A stretch of DNA of 64,000 nt from Planctomycetota bacterium. Its GTDB lineage: Bacteria > Planctomycetota > Phycisphaerae > Phycisphaerales > UBA1924. Numbering within the stretch: position 1 is the first letter of the stretch; every line of letters starts with the position of its first letter. The DNA lies in NCBI GenBank assembly GCA_018242625.1, contig JAFEBO010000006.1, positions 1-64,000 on the forward strand, read 5' to 3'. The notes under the pieces were generated by a model, which saw only the letters and a list, made by a program, of their open reading frames with translations, was not told the DNA's origin and did no database searches. The position numbers and the translations under genes are program-made. Below, in pieces: positions 7,870 to 16,792 of the stretch.

Positions 7870-9341
7870 CTCCGGCCGTCAGCGTCATTATGCCCGCACT
7901 GAACAGCGCTGCGACGATCACCCGCGCGATCCATAGCGTTCAGCAACAGACGATGCAGGATTGGGAACTCCTCGTCGTGGACGATGGTTCGTGCGACGAA
8001 ACCGGCACGATGACATCGTCCCTCGCCGAGGCCGAGCCGCGCATCCGCTTTTTTCGCCAGAATCACGCCGGGCCTTCCGCGGCACGCAACCTCGCGCTGC
8101 ATCATGCGCGGGGCCGGTTCACCTGCTTTCTGGACGCCGATGACACGTGGTTTCCGCACGCGCTCGAAACGCTGCACGCGGCGGCGAACCAGAACTCAAC
8201 AGGGGCGGCGTACGCGCGGTTCGAATACGCCCACGCCGACGGTACACCCACCGATCTTCAGCCCGGCTGGCCCGACTGCACCATCGGCCTTCCCGAACTG
8301 CTCGAAGACCGGCACTTCCCGATCCACGCATGGATGATCCGTCGCGACCGGCTTGGCGACGCCCGTTTCGATACCTCGCTCGGTTCGTGGGAAGACCTGG
8401 ACCTCTTCCAGAAACTCGCGATTCGCGGCGTGCGGTTTGAGCCTGTGCGCGAAATCGTCGCCCGCTACCGGCTGACGCCGGGCAGCCAGAGCCGAAAATG
8501 CCGGCTCGGCGCGACAAGCCGCATGATTGTGCAGGATCGCGGATTTCTCGCCGCTCGAGCGCTCGGCTGGGACAGGCGCGATCCATTCAGCTCCGCAAGG
8601 CCGGCTGTCGATCTTTCGGAATTGCGACTGGGACGTCTGTTGGCGGGGCACTGCCACACGTATGCCGCCGCGTCGCTGCTGGGGGACCCGTCTGCGAGTA
8701 AGACCCGGGCGATGGAGATACTGGAGCTTTGCCCGGAGCGCTTTCGCGCGATGCTCCGTGTGAGCGCCAGGGAAGCGGCCGTTGCCGCCTGCCATCAGAT
8801 CCCGTACTCACAGGGCAGACTGTCCGACTTCTGGGTCGACCACTGGGACTTGTGCTTTCCGCACGCGCTGGCGTGGTGGGAGCGTCTCGCGGCGGCCGGC
8901 CTTGCCGCCCCGTCTCTGCCCGACGAGGCCAGGCACGAACTCATAAGCCTGGTTGATTCAACCTCTTTCATCCCAAGGCTCCTGGCCGACGCCTGCCCCC
9001 CATACAAGCCGATCGTGCTGCACGGCCTTGGACGCAACGGCCGGCGTGTTGCCCGGGAACTTGTCTCTCGTGGGATCGCGTTCACGGTGCACGACGACGG
9101 GATCAATGCGGACCAGACCGCCCGCGAACTGCCCGACCTGCCGATCCGCTTTCAGGGGCCGGCCGCGGAGCTCGAGAACGGCGCATTCCACATATTTTCG
9201 ATGCTCGACAGCACCGCGTACGAGTCGCGATTCCGTCTTGCGGCCCCTTGCGTGCGCTGGTCCGATGTTCTTGAACGCGAAGCGCAGCGTATCCGCGAGG
9301 ATCTTTCAAACCGCCCTGTCCGGTCCGCTGCCGCGGCATGA
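7866..9341 (+). CDS. GT2 glycosyltransferase with C-terminal Rossmann-like module (paralogue 2)
   Basis: 491 residues, starting at the ATG that overlaps the previous stop. The GT-A domain (residues 1-~230) is canonical: SVIMPALNSAATI, VVDDGSCDET, GPSAARNLAL and the metal-binding FLDADDTW. It should transfer a sugar from a nucleotide-sugar donor at the cytoplasmic face of the membrane. From about residue 380 comes VLHGLGRNGRRVARELVSRG followed by VHDDG, the same Rossmann-like module as in the genes at 6148 and 12673. The middle (~230-370) is helical and unassigned. Donor, acceptor and the ligand of the C-terminal module cannot be told from sequence. Confidence 0.85.
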   Translation: MTPAVSVIMPALNSAATITRAIHSVQQQTMQDWELLVVDDGSCDETGTMTSSLAEAEPRIRFFRQNHAGPSAARNLALHHARGRFTCFLDADDTWFPHALETLHAAANQNSTGAAYARFEYAHADGTPTDLQPGWPDCTIGLPELLEDRHFPIHAWMIRRDRLGDARFDTSLGSWEDLDLFQKLAIRGVRFEPVREIVARYRLTPGSQSRKCRLGATSRMIVQDRGFLAARALGWDRRDPFSSARPAVDLSELRLGRLLAGHCHTYAAASLLGDPSASKTRAMEILELCPERFRAMLRVSAREAAVAACHQIPYSQGRLSDFWVDHWDLCFPHALAWWERLAAAGLAAPSLPDEARHELISLVDSTSFIPRLLADACPPYKPIVLHGLGRNGRRVARELVSRGIAFTVHDDGINADQTARELPDLPIRFQGPAAELENGAFHIFSMLDSTAYESRFRLAAPCVRWSDVLEREAQRIREDLSNRPVRSAAAA

Positions 9342-9362
9342 CAGGTTCGCCCGGAGCTCATT

Positions 9363-10085
9363 GTGTCCAATCCTTCAGACAGCAACAACCCCGCCGGATC
9401 TCTCCCGCCGCTCGATGTCTTCTGCGCCAGTTACAAGCGGCCGGACAAGCTCCCCAAGATGATCGAATCGGTCATCGCGACCGGCTACCCGGCCCGCATC
9501 TGCGTTTCCGCGGGCGATCTTCAGACGCTGGAAACCTGCGCGCGGTATCCGGGGGTCGTGGACGCTGTTTTCTCGACCGATGTCAACAGGAAAACCGGCT
9601 GCACCGCCCCGCTCAACCTCGTCCACCGGGAACTCGTCCGTCGGGATGCTCTTTTCTGCACCGACGATCTCATCTTCGAACCCGACTGCCTGCACAACGC
9701 GATGCGTGCCCTCTACACCCACTTCCCCGACACCGACGGCGTGATCGGCCTGTACGACGCAAACATCCCCGATGATTACGCCCTTGCCTTCCCGCTCATG
9801 GGCCGCAGGTTCCAGGAAAGGTTCATCCGCACGCTCGAGCCGGCCGGCCCGCTTTTCTTCCCGGGTTACTTCCACATGTTCAACGACTCGGAACTGGGAG
9901 AAACCCTCAAGCACCTCGGAAACTGGCGGCACGAACCCACGGCCCGCATCCATCACTACCACCCCGACTTCGGCGGCACGATGGACAAGACCCATTCCCA
10001 TGCTCTGACCTTCCGCGATCATGACGAGCGCCTGTGGTACTCGCGGCGGACCCGCGGCGTTCTCTGGGGCATCGACGCCGCCTGA
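9363..10085 (+). CDS. small GT-A-type glycosyltransferase-like protein
   Basis: About 240 residues, starting at GTG with CGGAG six bases upstream. The N-terminal LDVFCASYKRPDKLPKMIES is typical of GT-A enzymes of the family 2 type, and ALFCTDDLIFEPD holds a plausible TDD metal-binding motif. There is no membrane segment and no Rossmann-like tail. It lies 21 bases after the previous gene and 42 before the next, so it is probably cotranscribed with them. Substrate unknown. Confidence 0.65.
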   Translation: MSNPSDSNNPAGSLPPLDVFCASYKRPDKLPKMIESVIATGYPARICVSAGDLQTLETCARYPGVVDAVFSTDVNRKTGCTAPLNLVHRELVRRDALFCTDDLIFEPDCLHNAMRALYTHFPDTDGVIGLYDANIPDDYALAFPLMGRRFQERFIRTLEPAGPLFFPGYFHMFNDSELGETLKHLGNWRHEPTARIHHYHPDFGGTMDKTHSHALTFRDHDERLWYSRRTRGVLWGIDAA

Positions 10086-10127
10086 GACATTGCAGCCCGC
10101 GCCTGTGCCGGGCCGATCTTCTGATTG

Positions 10128-12650
10128 ATGCAGGCCATCGCAGGCTATCCGTCCGCGCCCGCTCCCCGCGCCCTCCCGCGCGAGTCGCTGCTCGCCCTGG
10201 GCAGGGCCGGCAAGCCGTGGGAATTCCTGCCGCTCGCGGTAGAGGCCCTGGCCGAGGCACCGGACCCGGCCCTCACACTGCTCGCCGCCAGCAACTTCGC
10301 GCGCCTCGGGCTGCGGACGGCGGCGATCGAACTCATCCAGAGCCTGCCCGAAGCGGTACGCTCCGCTCCCGACATAAACACTCTCTCCGGCGTGATCGGC
10401 GCCATGCCCGACGACCGCATCGCCGCGCAGGAGCTCATCGCCGCCGCCCGGAAGAACCTTGAAGCGCTGGGAGATCGCGTCTTCGGGCTTGAGGCCGGTG
10501 ATTGGGAAACATGGCTGGCATCGCGCGAGTTCTTTCGCGCAGGCGATGGCAACATTGTCCGGCGTCAGAGCGGCGTCTGGGCCGCGCTCGCCGACGAACG
10601 CTCGCTCGCCCGCCGGGCCCTGCACGAACACAAGGAATCCTGGAAGCGCGAGCCCGCGGTGTCCCTTGTCGTCGAGGGCGTATCGCCTCCGTGGCTGGTG
10701 CTGGACATCATGGAAACCTGCCGGCGGCAGGCTCTCGGTTTCCTGGCACCGGTTTCCCTGATCCAAGCCGATCCGCACGAATTTCTCGCCGGCCTGGCGC
10801 TGGCCGACCTCAGCGAGCACTTCGCGAGCGGCAGGGCGCACGCCTTTGTCGGCCCCGATGCATCGCACCACTTCCGGCGCTTCCTCGAAGGACGCATGGA
10901 CCGGCGCATGGCGGGAACGTTCATCCGCTCGCCCGGCACGGCCCAGTGCCCGGCCCGGTGCGCGAATCCGCCCGTGGAATCGGTCCTGCGCGAGACGCTG
11001 AGCCTCCAGGACCAGCAGACCCGGCAACTGGCGATCGACCTGGCCTCGCGCCACGCCACCCACGATGCGCACTGGTGGGGGGCACGCTTCGCGGATACCA
11101 CCCGCCCGCTGCGTGCGCTCATCATCACCTGCCGCTATTCAACCTATATAAAGCACGCCAGCCGCGATCTGGCCGAAGCGCTCGAGGGCATGGGGCACAA
11201 GGCCCGCGTGCTGATCGAGCCCGACGATCACTCGTACCTCGACGCCCACGCGTACCTCTCCGAGATCAAAGCGTTCGAACCCGACCTCATCGTCGTCATC
11301 AACTTCCCGCGCTATTCGCTCGGCGAGATCATCCCCCGGAACATTCCCTACGTCTGCTGGATCCAGGATGCGTTGCCCCATCTGTTCGATCGGCGGCTGG
11401 GCGAAAACCAGAGGGAGCTTGATTTCGTCGTCGGTCACCTGCCCGACGAGCTCTTTGACCGCTACGCCTACAAGCCGGAGCGCTCGCTCCAGCTCAACGT
11501 CCCGGCGAGCGAATCCAAGTTCCACCCAACCGCCATTCACGCCAACGACCGGGCCCGCTTCGCCTGCGAGGTTGCGTACGTCAGCCACCAGAGCGAGACG
11601 CCCGAAGCGCTGCACCGGCGTGTCCTGGGCGAACTTCCCGCGGACCCGCGCATGCACCGCGCGCTCGATGACATCCGCGCCGTGCTCGACACCGAGGTGA
11701 CAGAACTCCCGACCGATTTCAAATATCTCGATGTGCACGAGGTCACCCGCCCGGCGCTCCGGAAGCATCTCGGGCAGGAGCCCGAAAGCCAGGCCGTGGA
11801 CCGCATCGCCCGCTGCTACGCGGGGCCGTACGCCGACCGTCTTCTGCGGCACCAGACCCTGCAGTGGGCCTCGAATGTCTGCAACCGGCGCGGATGGAAA
11901 CTCCAGATCTTCGGGCGCGGGTGGGAGAAGCACCCCACGCTCGCCCCCCACGCCCGGTCCGAGCTTGCCCACGGCGACGACCTGCGCGCCTGCTACCAGG
12001 CCGCCGGCTGCCATCTCCAGGTGACATTCCACTCACTCGTCCACCAGCGTCTGGCCGAGTGCGTGCTTTCCGGGGGTGTTCCGCTCTGCCGCATGCACCG
12101 CCCGGAGCGCGATCAGATCGCGATGTGGCTGGCGTTCCTGGCGATCGACCAGGGCGCACACGGCGAGTGCGACCGCACGCACCCGCACTTCTGGCGCACG
12201 TCCTGGACGGGTGCGCCCGCGATGATGCGAATGGCATCCATTTTTCAGCAGATGGACGCTTTCGAGGACTGTTTTTCTGCAGATTCGCAGGAGACGCTCC
12301 GCCACGGAGCCGATAGCCCTGTCCCAAATCCCCGGCTCGGGATGCGCTGGGGGCCGCTCGTCCACATGGGCTACTTCCGCGATATCGAGTCTCACACCCG
12401 CCCCGTGCCGGAGAAGAGCTGCGCGTTCTACATCCTCGGGCAGCAGCCCGAACTCTTCTTCCATACCGAACAAACGCTCGAGGCACGTCTGTCTTCTCTG
12501 ATCGAACAGCCCGATGCACGCGAGCGGCTGATCGCCCGCGCCCGCACCGGGATTTCCAGGCACTTCACCTTCGCCGGTGCCGCCCGTTCCATCGTCGACT
12601 TCGTCCGCTCCCGTCTGACCGAAGCCCAGCCGGTCCGCTCCGCCGCCTGA
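10128..12650 (+). CDS. large glycosyltransferase of the CgeB/GT-B type with helical N-terminal region
   Basis: About 840 residues from the ATG at 10128; a TTG just before it is less likely. Residues 1-~330 are mostly helical, with early segments that read like TPR-type helices, and I do not assign them. From about residue 335 the protein resembles CgeB-like/DUF3880 GT-B transferases: RALIITCRYSTYIKHASRDL, then EPDLIVVINFPR, NIPYVCWIQDALP, and late LQIFGRGWEKHP followed by RLAECVLSGGVPLC. This is the usual donor-binding part of GT-B enzymes. Such proteins are common in surface-polysaccharide and glycoprotein loci, fitting the neighbours. The exact family is inferred from motifs. Confidence 0.65.
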   Translation: MQAIAGYPSAPAPRALPRESLLALGRAGKPWEFLPLAVEALAEAPDPALTLLAASNFARLGLRTAAIELIQSLPEAVRSAPDINTLSGVIGAMPDDRIAAQELIAAARKNLEALGDRVFGLEAGDWETWLASREFFRAGDGNIVRRQSGVWAALADERSLARRALHEHKESWKREPAVSLVVEGVSPPWLVLDIMETCRRQALGFLAPVSLIQADPHEFLAGLALADLSEHFASGRAHAFVGPDASHHFRRFLEGRMDRRMAGTFIRSPGTAQCPARCANPPVESVLRETLSLQDQQTRQLAIDLASRHATHDAHWWGARFADTTRPLRALIITCRYSTYIKHASRDLAEALEGMGHKARVLIEPDDHSYLDAHAYLSEIKAFEPDLIVVINFPRYSLGEIIPRNIPYVCWIQDALPHLFDRRLGENQRELDFVVGHLPDELFDRYAYKPERSLQLNVPASESKFHPTAIHANDRARFACEVAYVSHQSETPEALHRRVLGELPADPRMHRALDDIRAVLDTEVTELPTDFKYLDVHEVTRPALRKHLGQEPESQAVDRIARCYAGPYADRLLRHQTLQWASNVCNRRGWKLQIFGRGWEKHPTLAPHARSELAHGDDLRACYQAAGCHLQVTFHSLVHQRLAECVLSGGVPLCRMHRPERDQIAMWLAFLAIDQGAHGECDRTHPHFWRTSWTGAPAMMRMASIFQQMDAFEDCFSADSQETLRHGADSPVPNPRLGMRWGPLVHMGYFRDIESHTRPVPEKSCAFYILGQQPELFFHTEQTLEARLSSLIEQPDARERLIARARTGISRHFTFAGAARSIVDFVRSRLTEAQPVRSAA

Positions 12651-12672
12651 AACCGCTCCACGCCAAGCAGCC

Positions 12673-13950
12673 ATGCCCCAGATCACCTTCGTCATCCCCG
12701 CCTTCAATGCCGCCTCCACGCTCGGCGACGCGGTCCGGAGCGTTCTCGATCAGGCCGGGGCCGACCTGGAACTGATCGTCATCGACGACGGCAGCACCGA
12801 CGGCACATCCCGTGTTGCCGGTTCATTCAGCGATCCCCGCGTCGCGCTGGTCCGCCGGGCCAATCGCGGCGTGGCGGCGACACGCAACCTCGGCCTCATG
12901 ATGGCCCGCGGCGAATTCATCTGCTTTCTCGACGCCGACGATGCCCTCGAGCCCGACTTTGCCAGGGCCACGCTCGGCGCCATCGGCGATTGCGATGCCA
13001 TCGCGACCGCCTACCGCGATACAGATCCGAGCCTCAAGCCCACACAACTCGTCTGGTGCACGGCCGCGGAAGAGCTTCTCATCCACCGGCTGCGGGAAAC
13101 CAATCCCCTCGCGCTTGGCGCCACCGTTTTCCGCGTCGACGCCCTCCACCAGCTCGCGCACGTGCACGGCGAAGTCTTCCCCTCCGATTCTCACATCGAA
13201 GACTGGGAAATGCTCCTGCGCTTCACAGCGCTGGGCGGCAGGTGGGCTCGGCCGATCGACCAGCCGCTCATGCTCTGCCGCATGTCCGCACACTCCCGAT
13301 CTTCGAAAGTGCTCGAGATCTGGAAGGACGGCTGCGAGCAAATCGGCCGCTGGGTGCCGCGCCAGGAACAGACCGCCGCTCTCCGGCGCTGGACGCTGCG
13401 GCAGCTCATGCGTGCCGTCTTTGCCGAACAGCCCCAAACCATCCGGTCCATCCAGGCGTCGCTCGGCGAGCTGCGCGAAACCGACACGCCCGTTCTATCG
13501 GGCATGGCCCGGTCGCTCGCAGAGCGGCACGCCGCCGCCTGTGGTCAGAATCTGTCCGCGGCAGAACTCGCCCAACGCCTGTCGCCTCTGGGCTCTGACC
13601 TGGCTTCGAGCCTCGCTTCGCGGGCTTTCGGGCCCGGCTGGGATGAGCTTGCGCTGCGGGCCGCCCACACGGTCAGCCCGCAGCAGCGGCTGGTTGTTTA
13701 TGGCTTCGGGCGCAACGGACGCGAGGCGGCCCGTGCTCTGGTCGCGCGATCGATTCCCTTCGCCACCATCGACGACGATCCTGCTTCGCACAGCCCCAAC
13801 CGGATCACAATCGCCGATCTGGGACCGCGCGATGTCGTGGTCGTGACGCCCGACGAGCAGGGGCCCATCCTCGCCCGCCTCAAGAGCGTCCGCGTCGCGG
13901 CCGTGCTCACCGCCGCCTCGCTCGCCAGGCCCGACGCCGCGGCGGCCTGA
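12673..13950 (+). CDS. GT2 glycosyltransferase with C-terminal Rossmann-like module (paralogue 3)
   Basis: 425 residues. The GT-A domain is canonical: TFVIPAFNAASTLGDAVRSV, VIDDGSTDGTS, GVAATRNLGL, FLDADD. A WxxLLRF-type motif (EDWEMLLRFTALGG) follows where the catalytic-base region normally is. From about residue 339, LVVYGFGRNGREAARALVAR and TIDDDP mark the Rossmann-like module shared with the genes at 6148 and 7866. The three copies differ in length, mostly in the region between the two domains. It begins 22 bases after the previous stop in the same operon. Confidence 0.85.
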   Translation: MPQITFVIPAFNAASTLGDAVRSVLDQAGADLELIVIDDGSTDGTSRVAGSFSDPRVALVRRANRGVAATRNLGLMMARGEFICFLDADDALEPDFARATLGAIGDCDAIATAYRDTDPSLKPTQLVWCTAAEELLIHRLRETNPLALGATVFRVDALHQLAHVHGEVFPSDSHIEDWEMLLRFTALGGRWARPIDQPLMLCRMSAHSRSSKVLEIWKDGCEQIGRWVPRQEQTAALRRWTLRQLMRAVFAEQPQTIRSIQASLGELRETDTPVLSGMARSLAERHAAACGQNLSAAELAQRLSPLGSDLASSLASRAFGPGWDELALRAAHTVSPQQRLVVYGFGRNGREAARALVARSIPFATIDDDPASHSPNRITIADLGPRDVVVVTPDEQGPILARLKSVRVAAVLTAASLARPDAAAA

Positions 13951-14062
13951 CCCCGACGGCTCAACCGGCAATTCAAAAGGGCCGATAGTTCAGTGTCCGG
14001 TGGCCCACCGTTGGTTGGCCGGGCCCGGATGCGTCCTCTAACCTCCTGCGAGAGCAAGCTTT

Positions 14063-15451
14063 ATGAAGATCGCGTTCCTCGGTGTCGGCAAGCTCGGCTT
14101 CCCCTGTGCCGTCGCCCTCGCCATGAAGGGTCATGAAGTCTTTTGCTACGACACCAACAGCGATCTCATCGAGGGCTACAAGCGGGACGAGGTGACCCCC
14201 TTCGAGCCCGGCCTCGCCGAGCAGTACGCCTCGTGCAAGCAGCTCATGCACTATTGCCCGACGATCGAGGACGCGGTGCGCCAGTCCGATGCGATCTACG
14301 TCGCCGTGCCCACGCCGCACGCGCCGAGCCACGACGGCTCGCTCCCCTACGACGGCGTTCCCCGCGACTTTGACAACACGATCATCGAGAACTGCCTCTT
14401 CGAGGTCGGGCGCGCGATCAAGGCCTGCAAGGGCGACGGTCGCTATCGCACGATCCTCGTGATCTCCACCGTCACTCCCGGCACCATGAACAACGTGCTG
14501 GGCCCGGCGACCGAAAAGGGGGCCGAATCAAAGATCGGCGACGGCTGGACCATGGTCTACAACCCGTTCTTCATCGGGCAGAGCACCGTCGTGCGCGACT
14601 TCCTCAACCCCGAGTTCGTCCTGCTCGGCTGCCCCCCGCCCCGGAAAGACATGGCCATCAACGCGACCACGCCCGCCGACGGCGGCAAGGGCGAAGAAAT
14701 CGCCCGCGAGCTCTACGCCACGCTGCACAATTCTCCGATCCGCCCGATGACCTGGACCGAGGCCGAGTGCGTCAAGCTCTGCTACAACACCTACCTCGGC
14801 CTCAAGGTTCTCTTCGCCAACACGGTCATGGAAGTCTGCCATCGCCTGCCCGACGCCGACTGCGACGTCGTCAATGCGACCCTCAAGCTCGCCACCGACC
14901 GCCTCGTCAGCCCCAAGTACATGGACGGCGGCATGGCCGACGGCGGCCCCTGCCATGGGCGCGACCAGATGGCCATGTCGTTCACGGCGCGGCAGGTCAA
15001 CCTCAAGTTCAACGTCTTTGACGTCATCAATCACGGCCGCGACTCCCAGACCTCCTGGCTCGCCGATCAGGTCATGGAGCACCGCGACGGGCGGCCCGTC
15101 GTCCTCCTGGGCATGGCCTTCAAGCCCAACACCAATCAGACCCAGGGCTCTCCGGCCATCCTTCTCGCCAACATTCTGCGCCAGCGCGGCGTCTTCCCGA
15201 TCCTGCACGATCCGGCGATCCGCCCCGACGCCGAATTGCCGACAGGCCCCGCCCTCTACTTCATCTCCACAAACTGGAAGCAGTACAAGGACTTCCAGTT
15301 CCAGCCCGGCGATACGGTCATCGATCCGTGGCGCATGATCAACCCGCGCTCGGTCGCGGACGGGGTCGAACTAATCTCGCTGGGCGTCGGCAAGCCTCAC
15401 GCGCGTGGCCGCGCCGCCGCCGTTCCGGCGCCCCGCCGCAAGGCCGTCTGA
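14063..15451 (+). CDS. UDP-glucose/GDP-mannose dehydrogenase family protein
   Basis: 462 residues. The N-terminal Rossmann fold has FLGVGKLGFPCAVALAMKGH and YDTN; YVAVPTPHAP and ISTVTPGT follow, as in UDP-sugar dehydrogenases. The active-site motif, usually GGxCxPKD, here reads GGPCHGRD near residue 296: the nucleophilic Cys is kept, the usual Lys is Arg. The C-terminal domain has LLGMAFKPNTNQTQGSPA, matching the family's LGxAFKxxTxDxRxS segment. These enzymes oxidise the C6 hydroxyl of a nucleotide sugar to a uronate using two NAD+, supplying acidic sugars for glycans, which fits the upstream transferases. A 112-base gap precedes it, so it may have its own promoter. The exact sugar is unknown. 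Confidence 0.85.
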   Translation: MKIAFLGVGKLGFPCAVALAMKGHEVFCYDTNSDLIEGYKRDEVTPFEPGLAEQYASCKQLMHYCPTIEDAVRQSDAIYVAVPTPHAPSHDGSLPYDGVPRDFDNTIIENCLFEVGRAIKACKGDGRYRTILVISTVTPGTMNNVLGPATEKGAESKIGDGWTMVYNPFFIGQSTVVRDFLNPEFVLLGCPPPRKDMAINATTPADGGKGEEIARELYATLHNSPIRPMTWTEAECVKLCYNTYLGLKVLFANTVMEVCHRLPDADCDVVNATLKLATDRLVSPKYMDGGMADGGPCHGRDQMAMSFTARQVNLKFNVFDVINHGRDSQTSWLADQVMEHRDGRPVVLLGMAFKPNTNQTQGSPAILLANILRQRGVFPILHDPAIRPDAELPTGPALYFISTNWKQYKDFQFQPGDTVIDPWRMINPRSVADGVELISLGVGKPHARGRAAAVPAPRRKAV

Positions 15452-15464
15452 TTCAGACGCTCGT

Positions 15465-16154
15465 TCAGTGATTGGGCGAAGGTGCGCTTGCCGGAGGCGG
15501 GACGGGCTGCGCCGCGGAATTCGTGCGGACTTCGGGCACCGGAATCCCGGGCTTCTTATCCCGCAGAGCGCCCTCCAGGCGCAGCCTGCGATACCCGAGT
15601 TCCTGCTTCCACTTGGGATCCGTCTCGAGAAGCTGCAGCTGCTTCATGTAGCCGAGCGTGCGATCATCCTCGCGTCCGGTGCGCTGCGCCGCGATGATGG
15701 CGCCCCGGAGCGCTTCGACGTTGTTCGGATCGCGGTCGATCGCATCCACGAAGTACATCAGCGCCTGGTCGGCCCAGCCACGGTCGAGGTACGCGATGCC
15801 CAGGTTGACCAGCGGGCGAGAATCCGTCGGCGACAGATCCGCGGCGTGCTTGAACGCCTCCGCGGCCGCCGTGAAATTCTGCTTGGACATGAGCGCCACG
15901 CCCAGGTTCGTCCAGATGCCCGAGAGCTCCGGATTCGCCGAGATCGCCTGCTTGTAGAGCTCGATCGCCTCGTCGAGCTTCTTGTCACGCTGTGCCGCGA
16001 GAGCCTTGTCGGCCAGTTGCAGCGCAAGGGCCGTATCGAAAGTCTCGGGCGCGGGGACCACCACCGTCTTGGACTTCTGCGCGGCGCATCCGCCCGACAG
16101 CGCGATCACAAGGCCCAGGGCCGCCGCGAACATTCGTTGACTCACTTCTCGCAC
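15465..16154 (-). CDS. TPR-repeat lipoprotein-like protein at the end of the secretion operon
   Basis: About 229 residues. I prefer the GTG at 16154, eight bases after GGGGAG; an ATG at 16133 is the alternative. The N-terminus MREVSQRMFAAALGLVIA followed by LSGGC resembles a lipoprotein signal, though the lipobox is not ideal (Ser at -3). Residues ~65-175 hold three or four TPR-like units, for example LDEAIELYKQAISANP, FTAAAEAFKHAADLSP and ADQALMYFVDAIDRDP. The tail is Pro/Ala-rich. As the last gene of the T2SS/T4P-like operon it may play a PilF/PilW-like part in secretin assembly; that is inference from position and architecture. Confidence 0.7.
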   Translation of the reverse strand: MREVSQRMFAAALGLVIALSGGCAAQKSKTVVVPAPETFDTALALQLADKALAAQRDKKLDEAIELYKQAISANPELSGIWTNLGVALMSKQNFTAAAEAFKHAADLSPTDSRPLVNLGIAYLDRGWADQALMYFVDAIDRDPNNVEALRGAIIAAQRTGREDDRTLGYMKQLQLLETDPKWKQELGYRRLRLEGALRDKKPGIPVPEVRTNSAAQPVPPPASAPSPNH

Positions 16155-16174
16155 GCGAACTTCTCCCCGGGGCT

Positions 16175-16792
16175 CTAGGCGCCCTTTCTTTCCCACCGGC
16201 TGAACGAAACATCGATCCGCCAATACTGAGCATCGGGCCGAAGGGTCAGCCCCGACAGCTCAAGCCCCGGCACCGTCCGCTGGCAGCGCCCGATCCAGTC
16301 CAGCACGTGCTCGATCGAATCCTCGTGCAGGTCGTTGTACTTCCATGTGCGCAGCACCAGGTCGCCCGTGCCGCGCCCGTTGATGATCTGCGCCGGCGCC
16401 AGCTTGGTCTTGAGCTGCGCACCCACCGCGGCCTCCGTGATCGACGTCTGCAGCGTCGCCAGCGGCTTCATTTCTTCCCTGCGTTCCTCGTTGATGCGGT
16501 CAAACTCTTTGAGCCTCTGCACCAGGCGCTCGATGTTGTTCGACCGGGCGATCTCCGTGTCGAGTCTCGAACTCGCACGCACCCGGTCGTACGCAAAGTA
16601 CGCCGCGGCCAGGATCGACAGCGCCAGTACCGCCCCCGCGAGATACACCACTCCCAGCGGCTGGTTGGCCCGCTCGGTCCGCGCCGCCAGGTCGCCGGCC
16701 TGAGCCAGCAGTTCCGAAACCGCCCGCTGGTCCTTCGCCGCCGGCGGCTCCACCGTCCCCGGAAGCGATATCCCCGTGTCAACGCGGCTCAT
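16175..16792 (-). CDS. GspM/PilO-like inner-membrane assembly protein
   Basis: 205 residues with one transmembrane helix (GVVYLAGAVLALSILAAAYF, ~47-66) after a short cytoplasmic tail, then a coiled-coil stretch rich in Glu/Arg (~75-105) and a small periplasmic domain. This is the GspM/PilO topology. Its start overlaps the stop of the preceding GspL-like gene (ATGA). GspM-type proteins join GspL in the inner-membrane platform of type II secretion systems. Sequence identity in this family is always low, so the call rests on topology and gene order. Confidence 0.55.
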   Translation of the reverse strand: MSRVDTGISLPGTVEPPAAKDQRAVSELLAQAGDLAARTERANQPLGVVYLAGAVLALSILAAAYFAYDRVRASSRLDTEIARSNNIERLVQRLKEFDRINEERREEMKPLATLQTSITEAAVGAQLKTKLAPAQIINGRGTGDLVLRTWKYNDLHEDSIEHVLDWIGRCQRTVPGLELSGLTLRPDAQYWRIDVSFSRWERKGA

